Shown in pieces: positions 1-5,188 of a stretch of DNA of 9,627 nt (within the stretch, counting starts at the first letter, position 1; each line of letters begins with the position of its first letter). The DNA lies in contig JBGPPG010000128.1 in assembly GCA_041488455.1 (NCBI GenBank), positions 1-9,627 on the forward strand, read 5' to 3'. This DNA comes from DASQPE01 sp041488455. GTDB taxonomy: Bacteria > Gemmatimonadota > Gemmatimonadetes > Gemmatimonadales > GWC2-71-9. Both the position numbers and the translations under genes were made by a program. The notes below the pieces were generated by a model. The model saw only the letters and a program-made list of their open reading frames with translations, was not told where the DNA came from and ran no database searches.

Positions 1-1
1 A

Positions 2-283
2 ACACCCTCCGCGACCTTTGAAGGGCGGTTCCTGCACGAAGGCCTCCATGAGATGGCAGCGGCCCATCTCTTCCACGTCGTGCGACATCACCCCTTTGTA
101 GACGGGAACAAGCGCGTCGGGCTCGTGGTCCTGCTCGCCTTCCTCGGTCTGAACTCGCGCCGGCTCGACGCCGACCCTCAGGAAGTCGAAGATCTGGTGC
201 TGGGCATCGCGAGGGGCCGGGTCAGCAAGGCCGAAGCCGCGGTATTCGTCCAGCAACCCCTCCGGCCCAGATCCGGGAAGTAG
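2..283 (+). CDS. doc: Death-on-curing (Doc) family toxin, 5' end outside window
   Basis: The frame is open from base 2 and encodes the last 93 residues of a Fic-fold protein. The active-site loop reads HPFVDGNKR (visible residues 30-38). In Doc toxins this loop carries Lys where AMPylating Fic enzymes have the second Gly; phage P1 Doc is known to phosphorylate EF-Tu and stop translation. The preceding ATF-x-G stretch and the short helical C-terminus also fit Doc, which is usually about 125-135 residues, so roughly 30-40 residues are missing on the left. The ATG at 53 lies inside the conserved fold and is not the start. The partner antitoxin (Phd/AbrB-like) would normally lie just upstream, outside the window. 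The family call is secure; kinase activity is inferred from the family. Confidence 0.9.
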   Translation, partial: TPSATFEGRFLHEGLHEMAAAHLFHVVRHHPFVDGNKRVGLVVLLAFLGLNSRRLDADPQEVEDLVLGIARGRVSKAEAAVFVQQPLRPRSGK

Positions 284-296
284 CACGCGCTCGAAT

Positions 297-313
297 GCCG
301 GCCGGACGCCGGC
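297..313 (+). terminator. GC-rich hairpin after the Doc gene
   Basis: GCCGGC at 297-302 pairs with GCCGGC at 308-313 around a 5-nt loop, starting 14 nt after the Doc stop codon. No T-tract follows, so it is at best a weak or factor-assisted terminator. In GC-rich DNA such a short stem may be chance. Confidence 0.2.
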
Positions 314-422
314 GCCAGACGCAAGGACGGTCGGCGTTCCTCTGGCCAATTTGCCCAGCGCATGAATCGGTAAGGTGCACCGTCAAAGCCCATGAAGGAA
401 GCGGAACTCAGGAGGTGTATCT

Positions 423-737
423 ATGATCCGTAAGCTCTTTCTGGGACTGACGATTCTAGCGATTGCAACTCTGCCGCTGCCGGCTTGGGCAGCGTGGGAC
501 GGTGGGCATAGTGGCGGGCATGAGACTCGCGGGAACCACGAACGGTTCGGTGGTCACGAGCGGTTCGAGCGCAGGCCAGCTGTTGGGTTCGGATTCTATC
601 CGTCGCCCTACTACGCGTACGCGCCGCCGGCCTGCGCCTGGCAACCCGGGTACTCGGTGAATCAGCCTTACGTAGACGCGTGGGGTCGTTATACCTACGT
701 ACAACAGTGGGTGCCGGGGCAATGGATCTGCCCGTAG
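423..737 (+). CDS. Small exported His/Gly/Arg-rich protein with Pro/Tyr-rich C-terminus
   Basis: This is a 104-residue protein preceded by a perfect AGGAGG (410-415), 7 nt before the ATG, which fixes the start. A Sec signal peptide is clear: charged MIRK, a hydrophobic core to about residue 17, and a cleavage motif AWA|A after residue 23. The mature N-terminus (about 24-52) is rich in Gly, His, Arg and Glu, with the near-repeat HERFGG/HERFER (39-50). Residues 57-104 are rich in Tyr, Pro and Trp and end in YVQQWVPGQWICP. Two cysteines (71 and 103) could form a disulfide in the periplasm. I do not recognise a named family. The Tyr/Trp/Pro-rich tail resembles small uncharacterised envelope proteins, and the histidines suggest but do not prove metal binding. 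The similar small gene at 814 follows after 76 nt and may be co-transcribed. Confidence 0.82.
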   Translation: MIRKLFLGLTILAIATLPLPAWAAWDGGHSGGHETRGNHERFGGHERFERRPAVGFGFYPSPYYAYAPPACAWQPGYSVNQPYVDAWGRYTYVQQWVPGQWICP

Positions 738-756
738 GCAGCGACTGCGTGGCTTC

Positions 757-773
757 TGAGCGGGTAACGCTCA
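757..773 (+). other. Short perfect inverted repeat between two small genes
   Basis: TGAGCG (757-762) and CGCTCA (768-773) form a 6-bp stem with a GGTAA loop, in the 76-nt gap between the 423-737 and 814-936 genes. No T-tract follows, so it more likely tunes or processes a shared transcript than ends it. It could be chance. Confidence 0.22.
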
Positions 774-813
774 CAACTCGTACGCCTATGATCCTCTTAG
801 GAGGTGCGCCCTG

Positions 814-936
814 ATGCGATATCTGAAGATCGTGATGCTGCTCCTGGCTGTGACGGTGGGAACTCAAGCGTGCATCATACCGGTGCCGATCGGCGGCGGC
901 GGCGGCGGGCACCATCATCATCGCCACGACTGGTAA
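814..936 (+). CDS. 40-residue exported peptide or lipoprotein with Gly6-His tail
   Basis: This is a very short gene: ATG at 814, TAA at 934-936, with a perfect AGGAGG (799-804) 9 nt upstream. The product starts MRYLKIVMLLLAVTVG, a classic positively charged and hydrophobic export signal, followed by TQAC with Cys at residue 20. The -1 Ala and Cys suit a lipobox, but Thr at -3 is atypical, so lipidation is possible and not certain; cleavage after TQA by signal peptidase I is the alternative. The mature peptide is only about 21 residues: a short IIPVPI stretch, six glycines, then HHHHRHDW. The His cluster would bind Ni, Co, Cu or Zn ions well; a metal role is inference. Signal, ribosome site and a His-rich neighbour upstream together support a real gene. 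No family is recognised. Confidence 0.72.
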   Translation: MRYLKIVMLLLAVTVGTQACIIPVPIGGGGGGHHHHRHDW

Positions 937-1405
937 GTGGACGTGCCAAGCTAAGCAGTCACCGGTTGCGCTGCCGAGGCGGCCGAGCCCTCGCCCGAGG
1001 GGAAGGGACCATAGCTCATGGTCGCCCCCCTCGGGGTTGTTCGTCTAAGCGGTTCCGGCTGGGAGTGGACGTCCTCCCGCAACATCTAATCGGTCCTATC
1101 CCGGTTTTTCTCCTGCGCGACAGGCGCCGCCTCTGCGGCCTGGAAGCCGGCTGCGGCGGACCGTCAGGGCCTCGGGATCGTCAGTGCGTCAACGGGACGC
1201 TGAGGCCCGCTCTTCTCGTCGCGGGTGACGGCCCAGCCATTGGACCAAGGTCCACTTGGGGAGCGGCATGCGACCCGCTAGGCTCGTCGGTAATCCAGTG
1301 ATCGGCTCGGACGAGGAGTTTCTGTCGCTTCCTCCTCAGCGATCGATCCCCGAAGCGGAGCGACGTCAGGGGATCGGCCGCGCCGGTCGCGGGGCGTGAG
1401 GGTCC
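937..1405. other. Gene-poor interval with several inverted repeats
   Basis: No convincing gene was found in these 469 bases. Frames open here lack ribosome sites and have Arg/Gly/Pro-biased composition typical of GC-rich non-coding reading. What is visible is structural. There is a long imperfect hairpin at 994-1035, GCCGC/GCGGC with a 4-nt loop at 1126-1139, and a near-continuous palindrome TGGACC-AA-GGTCCA at 1241-1254. CGATCCCC/GGGGATCG lies at 1344-1351 and 1369-1376. The last two precede the lipoprotein gene at 1406 and could be an operator and a leader structure. Confidence 0.55.
994..1035 (+). terminator. Long imperfect stem-loop downstream of the small exported genes
   Basis: CCCGAGGGG (994-1002) pairs perfectly with CCCCTCGGG (1027-1035). 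Inside, GACCAT (1007-1012) pairs with ATGGTC (1018-1023) around the 5-nt loop AGCTC, and GG (1005-1006) can pair with CC (1025-1026). That gives about 17 bp, interrupted only by an AA bulge and a single G. The sequence after it (from 1036) begins GTTGTTCGTCT, T-enriched but not a proper T-tract. It starts 57 nt after the 814-936 stop, so it may end or stabilise that transcript. It could also be part of a small RNA or an extragenic palindrome. Confidence 0.45.
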
Positions 1406-1732
1406 ATGAAACGTACTGCTGCGCTCGTGCTCACTCTTGCCGCGATCGGCGTCATGGCGGGCTGCGCCACGCTCGAGCCGCGCGCGAAAAAGGACACACT
1501 CAGCCCCGGCTATGCGATTCTGTACGAGCTCCTTTCGAAGGAGAGCCACTCCGACTGGCTCTCGCTCATCAAGAAGGAGTCTCCGGAGCTCAAATCGCTG
1601 CTCGAGAGAATCGCCGACACCTCCACGGCGAGCGTGAAGGAGCTCGACACCCTGGCCGGACTGGCTCCGCCGCTGAACTTGAAGGTCACGCATCTGCCGA
1701 GAATCGAGCGCGCGGCGCGCGACTCATGGTGA
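1406..1732 (+). CDS. Small putative outer-membrane lipoprotein, possibly 3'-truncated
   Basis: The predicted product has 108 residues. It begins MKRTAALVLTLAAIGVMAGC, a clear lipoprotein signal with lipobox MAGC and the lipidated Cys at residue 20. Residue +2 is Ala, so export to the outer membrane is likely. The mature part is helical and charged (for example ELLSKE and SLLERIAD) and ends abruptly at RAARDSW. The upstream ribosome site is poor: GAGG at 1398-1401 is only 4 nt from the ATG. I recognise no named function. The stop at 1730-1732 is followed in another frame by sequence with coding character (1726-1875), so this may be the front part of a longer decayed lipoprotein. The complete signal means the short form could still be made and exported. 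Confidence 0.68.
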   Translation: MKRTAALVLTLAAIGVMAGCATLEPRAKKDTLSPGYAILYELLSKESHSDWLSLIKKESPELKSLLERIADTSTASVKELDTLAGLAPPLNLKVTHLPRIERAARDSW

Positions 1733-1875
1733 GCTCGCAGCTGGCGGCGATGAGCTATGCCGCCCATCTGGCTCGTAGCCTGGCCGCCGTCGAGTCCAAT
1801 CCGCGGCGAAAAGAGTTTCAGCTACCCCGCCAAGTCTACAAGATGCTCTTCACCCGCTACCAGCGTCAGGGATGA
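1726..1875 (+). pseudogene. Out-of-frame C-terminal remnant of the preceding lipoprotein (or overlapping short ORF)
   Basis: Immediately after the lipoprotein stop, frame 1 encodes an amphipathic, protein-like segment containing QLAAMSYAAHLARSL, NPRRKEF and a C-terminus KMLFTRYQRQG before TGA at 1873-1875. It does not look like random GC-rich reading. It resembles the helical end expected for the upstream lipoprotein, reached by a frame change around 1715-1735, probably with some lost codons. The alternative is a separate 49-residue protein starting at the ATG at 1726, whose reading overlaps the upstream stop by 7 nt and would be translationally coupled. There is no signal peptide or ribosome site of its own. 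Its 3' end overlaps the convergent hydrolase gene by 26 nt. Confidence 0.42.
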
Positions 1876-3802
1876 GGGGCAGCACCACCCGCGACTCCCG
1901 CCCCCGCTCGTGGAACACGGTGTTGTCCGCCACCACCCGCCGCCGCTCCCGCCCGATCGCCTCCCCCGTGTTGGGATTGACGTCGAACCTCGGGAAGTTC
2001 GAGCTCGACACGTCCAGCCGGATCCGGTGCCCCGGCATGAACAGGTTGCTCGTCGGATAGAGCGTGAGCGTCACCGGCACGGGCTCGCCCGGCTTGACCA
2101 GCTCGCCTCGCTCGCGCCCGTTGCGGTAGCGGAGCCGCGCGATGCTGTCGGTCAGGTTCAGCGCATACCCCTGCGGGTACCACGCACTCGGCGGGTAAAC
2201 GTCGATCAGCTTGGCGGTGAAGTCGGTGTCCACCGCGGAGGTGGCCACCCACAGGTGGACCTCGACGGGGCCGGTCACCTCCACCACCTGAAGCAGCGGC
2301 AACGTCTGGAACACCAGCACGTCGGGCCGGGAGCCCAGCGGCAGGTAGGGCGGGCGGCAGCCGTGGAAGCCGGGCGCTTCGCGCTGGTCGAAACCGCCCG
2401 GGCGCATGACGTCGGCGGTGCGCTCGCCGCGGCCGGCGTAGCTCGGGTCCGCGAGGCCGGCGGGCAGCGGCAGCACGTCGCGCAGGGACGAGACGTTGCC
2501 GCCGATGGACGGCACGGGGCGGGCCGGGTCGAACCGGTAGGTGGTGGCGGAGCTTGGCTCGCACGGCGGGTCCGTCGTCAGCGACCCGTCGCCGTGCAGG
2601 TAGAAGTCGGTGAAGCGCGTGCGGGCCAGCGGCCACTCGTGCTCGTCGCGCCAGCGGCCGCCGTGCACGAGCCGGCCCGCGCCCGAGCGCCGGCCCGAGC
2701 CGCCGCCCATCACGAAGATGCGCAGGGGCGCCTCGGCGTCGAGGCCGTTGTCCACGCCGCGCAGCCACCGGTCGAACCAGCGCAGGTGCAGCTCGTCGAA
2801 GCTCGGCAGCGCGGCGTCGTGGCCGAACTCCACGTCGCCCGCGCAGGAGAGCTCCATGGTCTTGCCCCCGTGGGTCCACGGGCCCATCAGGGCGCGCACC
2901 GGCCGCCGCCCGCCCGCGCCCAGGCCGACGAAGTTCTGGAAGGTGGCGCGCGTGTAGGAGTCGTACCAGCCGCCTACCAGAAGGATGGGCATGTCGGGGA
3001 CGCGGTCCCAGTGGCGGCGGAAGTCCACGCTCGGGTGCTTCCAGTAGTCGTCGTAGTCGGCGCGGGTGAGGATCTCGAGCGCCCACTTCTCGTAGGGCGG
3101 CACCAGGGCGAGCTGAGTCTGGCCGGGGCGGATGGGCATGCGCTCGAGCCAGTCGGAGAAGCGCGGGGCGCCCTGATTCAGCGCGGCCTGCACTTGGGGC
3201 GGCGCGGTCAGGGCCGCCTGGGTGTTGTAGGCCGAATGCCAGAAGGCCCAGGCGAGGAAGCGCAGCTCGAGCGCGCCGCCGTGGCGGACGCTGCTCTCGT
3301 GGGCGTCGGCGCCGCTCATGTTCGGCACCATGGTGGCGAGGCCCTCGGGGCCCAGCGCGGCCAGGGCGGTCTGCGTCCAGCCCGACCACGAGGTGCCGAA
3401 GGTGCCCACCGTGCCGTCGCACCACTCCTGCTTGCGGATCCAGGCGATGGTGTCGGCGCCGTCCTCGGCCTCGGGGATCAGGAAGTTCACGTCGCCTTCG
3501 GAGCCGAAGCAGCCGCGGCAGTCCTGGTTCACCACCACGTAGCCGCGGGAGGCGAAGAAACGGCACTGGCCGGAGGTGGCTTCGGTCTCCACCTTGTTGT
3601 AGGGGGTGCGGTGGAGGAGGACGGGGCGGCGGTCGGTCAGCGGGCGGCCGTCGCGGGCCGGGCGGTAGATGTCGGTGGCCATGCGGATGCCGTCGCGCAT
3701 GGCGACCATGACGTTCTCGGTGAGGTGCACCTCGACGTCCGGGCGGGAGGGGCGAGCGGCGGGGTCGAGGGGCTTCATCGCGGGCCGGAGGGAGTGTGCC
3801 AT
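1850..3802 (-). CDS. CocE/NonD family serine hydrolase (S15-like alpha/beta hydrolase)
   Basis: This 650-residue protein has the architecture of cocaine esterase and X-Pro dipeptidyl-peptidase relatives. The N-terminal alpha/beta-hydrolase core opens with VMVAMRDGIRMATDIYRP (31-48). The nucleophile elbow GTSWSG puts Ser at 138, the acid is Asp281 in VGGWYD, and the base is His311 in GPWTHGG, all in the usual order. A helical cap lies between about 170 and 265. A C-terminal jelly-roll domain (about 495-640) includes TDFTAKLIDVYP and RIRLDVSSSNFPRFD. The length fits the family. No signal peptide is visible, so it is probably cytoplasmic. The family hydrolyses esters or amides; the substrate cannot be told. 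The start at 3802 has no clear Shine-Dalgarno; Met9 is an alternative. A -10-like TATAAG lies 47 nt upstream on this strand. It is divergent from the Fic gene. Confidence 0.95.
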   Translation of the reverse strand: MAHSLRPAMKPLDPAARPSRPDVEVHLTENVMVAMRDGIRMATDIYRPARDGRPLTDRRPVLLHRTPYNKVETEATSGQCRFFASRGYVVVNQDCRGCFGSEGDVNFLIPEAEDGADTIAWIRKQEWCDGTVGTFGTSWSGWTQTALAALGPEGLATMVPNMSGADAHESSVRHGGALELRFLAWAFWHSAYNTQAALTAPPQVQAALNQGAPRFSDWLERMPIRPGQTQLALVPPYEKWALEILTRADYDDYWKHPSVDFRRHWDRVPDMPILLVGGWYDSYTRATFQNFVGLGAGGRRPVRALMGPWTHGGKTMELSCAGDVEFGHDAALPSFDELHLRWFDRWLRGVDNGLDAEAPLRIFVMGGGSGRRSGAGRLVHGGRWRDEHEWPLARTRFTDFYLHGDGSLTTDPPCEPSSATTYRFDPARPVPSIGGNVSSLRDVLPLPAGLADPSYAGRGERTADVMRPGGFDQREAPGFHGCRPPYLPLGSRPDVLVFQTLPLLQVVEVTGPVEVHLWVATSAVDTDFTAKLIDVYPPSAWYPQGYALNLTDSIARLRYRNGRERGELVKPGEPVPVTLTLYPTSNLFMPGHRIRLDVSSSNFPRFDVNPNTGEAIGRERRRVVADNTVFHERGRESRVVLPLIPDAGSG

Positions 3803-3845
3803 AGAGACGCGGGGCCGTCCAGGAGCCAGTAACCCAGGATCGGCC

Positions 3846-3915
3846 GGACTTATAACAGGACATTAAAATGGCCTATCCGCCCCTTTGTACTGGCGTAACT
3901 ATCTGATATAAGTCC
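3846..3915. promoter_or_regulatory. Divergent control region with mirror-image TATAAG elements
   Basis: GGACTTATAACAG (3846-3858) and CTGATATAAGTCC (3903-3915) are inverted copies matching at 12 of 13 positions, 44 nt apart. Each contains TATAAG, five of six bases of the sigma-70 -10 consensus, pointing outward: one toward the minus-strand hydrolase, one toward the plus-strand Fic gene. The symmetry suggests either two matched promoters or a bipartite operator shared by both genes. The core between them is locally AT-richer than the surroundings. The repeat is directly visible; promoter function is inference. Confidence 0.55.
3885..3912 (+). promoter_or_regulatory. Candidate promoter for the Fic gene, predicting a leaderless mRNA
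   Basis: A weak -35-like TTGTAC (3885-3890, three of six consensus bases) lies 16 nt before TATAAG (3907-3912). Transcription would start near 3919-3920, which is the ATG of the Fic gene. No Shine-Dalgarno precedes that ATG, and a TAA at 3896-3898 closes the frame upstream, so 3920 is the first ATG. Both facts fit leaderless translation. Confidence 0.42.
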
Positions 3916-3919
3916 ATGT

Positions 3920-5155
3920 ATGGCTCATATTGATCCGGACATTGAACCGGACATCAAAGCGGCCCCAGATCGCGGTGAGCCAACCGCCCTGATGGGGCCG
4001 TTGCTGCTCGGCGAGACCGCCGCCCGCCGCGCCGGCCTCCCCGACCTGGCGCTGGAGCTCGGGCAGCGGAGCGCCGGGTTCCACCGCTCGCTGCCGGCCA
4101 GCTCGGTCATGTCGCTGGCCGACCTGGTCCGCACGATGAATTGCTACTACAGCAACCTCATCGAGGGCCACGCCACGCATCCGGTCGACATCGAACTGGC
4201 GCTCAAGGGCGACTACAGCCATGACGCCCGCAAGCGCGACCTGCAGATCGAGGCCCGGGCTCACCTCACGGTCCAGCAGTGGATCGACGCGGGCGGCCTG
4301 GACGGCCATGTCGTGACGGAGAGCTCCATCCGGGAGATCCACCGCCGCTTCTGCCAGCTCTTGCCGGCCGACCTGCTCCGGGTGGAGGATCCGGTCACCC
4401 GGGAAAAGGCCGCGGTCATTCCGGGCGCCCTCCGGACCCGTGACGTCAAGGTCGGCCAGCACGTCGCCATCAGTCCGGGTGCCGTGCCGCGCTTCCTGGG
4501 CCGCTTCCAGGAAGTCTACGGCGGCCTCGGCCCCGCGGACACCGTCATCGCCGCCGCGGCCGCACATCACCGCCTGCTCTGGATCCACCCATTCCTCGAC
4601 GGCAACGGGCGCGTCGCCCGCCTGCTCTCCCACGCCACGCTGCTCGCCACGCTCAGGACCGGGGCGGTCTGGTCGATCGCCCGGGGCCTCGCCCGCAGCA
4701 TGGAGGCCTACAAGGGCCACCTCGCCGCCTGCGACCAGAACCGCCGCAACGATCTCGACGGCCGCGGCCCCCTGAGCGAGGAGGCGCTCGTGGCCTTCAC
4801 GGAGTTCTTCCTGAAGACCTGCATCGACCAGGTCGCGTTCATGGAGTCGCTGATCCAGCCCGAGGCGCTGCGGGCCCGCATCCTGACGTGGGCCGCGGAG
4901 GAGATCCGCCTGAATCGCCTGCCACCGAAGTCCGGCGAGATCATCCAGGCGGTCCTCTACCGGGGCGAGCTGCCGCGCGCCGAGACGCCGGGGGTCGTGG
5001 GCGCAGGCGAGCGCCATGCCCGCCGCATCGTCGCCGCGCTGCTCGACCGGGGTGTCCTCGTCTCCGAGAGCACGCGCGCGCCGCTGCGCCTGGCGCTTCC
5101 CGCCGCCCTCGCGTCGCGCTGGATGCCGGGGTTGTTCCCGGACCGAGCGAGCTAG
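3920..5155 (+). CDS. Fic domain protein, class II (N-terminal inhibitory helix), with C-terminal winged-helix-like region
   Basis: This 411-residue Fic protein has a canonical active loop HPFLDGNGRVAR (223-234), with catalytic His223 and the intact G-N-G-R of AMP-transferring enzymes. An N-terminal inhibitory motif SNLIEG (78-83) matches S/T-x-x-x-E-G/N; in class II Fic proteins its Glu (here 82) blocks productive ATP binding until relieved. Residues 1-60 are a Fic_N-like lead. The C-terminal region (about 315-400) has a helical pattern with a recognition-helix-like GAGERHARRIVAALLDRGVL (361-380), suggesting a winged helix that could bind DNA or its own promoter. The family transfers AMP to Ser, Thr or Tyr of target proteins; the target is unknown. 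No membrane segment is seen. The NERD helicase gene follows in the same frame with a 33-nt gap, suggesting co-transcription. Confidence 0.94.
   Translation: MAHIDPDIEPDIKAAPDRGEPTALMGPLLLGETAARRAGLPDLALELGQRSAGFHRSLPASSVMSLADLVRTMNCYYSNLIEGHATHPVDIELALKGDYSHDARKRDLQIEARAHLTVQQWIDAGGLDGHVVTESSIREIHRRFCQLLPADLLRVEDPVTREKAAVIPGALRTRDVKVGQHVAISPGAVPRFLGRFQEVYGGLGPADTVIAAAAAHHRLLWIHPFLDGNGRVARLLSHATLLATLRTGAVWSIARGLARSMEAYKGHLAACDQNRRNDLDGRGPLSEEALVAFTEFFLKTCIDQVAFMESLIQPEALRARILTWAAEEIRLNRLPPKSGEIIQAVLYRGELPRAETPGVVGAGERHARRIVAALLDRGVLVSESTRAPLRLALPAALASRWMPGLFPDRAS
3935..3958 (+). repeat. Tandem 12-mer inside the Fic 5' coding region
   Basis: CCGGACATTGAA (3935-3946) is followed directly by CCGGACATCAAA (3947-3958), identical at 10 of 12 positions. 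It encodes the PDIE/PDIK pair at the N-terminus. GGACATT also occurs upstream at 3858-3864. It could be a small coding duplication or a downstream regulator site. Confidence 0.4.
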
Positions 5156-5188
5156 GGCTTCACCGCCCCGTCGCAGTACGATGCTCCC

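Noticed and set aside
343..354. Sigma-54-like TGGCC...TTGC before the 423 gene
   Set aside because: The GG and GC are only 7 nt apart; sigma-54 promoters need 10.
804..1301. 165-codon open frame covering the gene-poor interval
   Set aside because: Arg/Gly-rich, low-complexity reading that conflicts with the 40-residue gene, which has its own Shine-Dalgarno and export signal.
1757..3832. Very long open frame (691 codons) on the plus strand opposite the hydrolase
   Set aside because: Its composition (runs of Ala, Gly, Val, His, Arg) has no domain, and it mirrors the codon pattern of the certain CocE-type gene on the minus strand.
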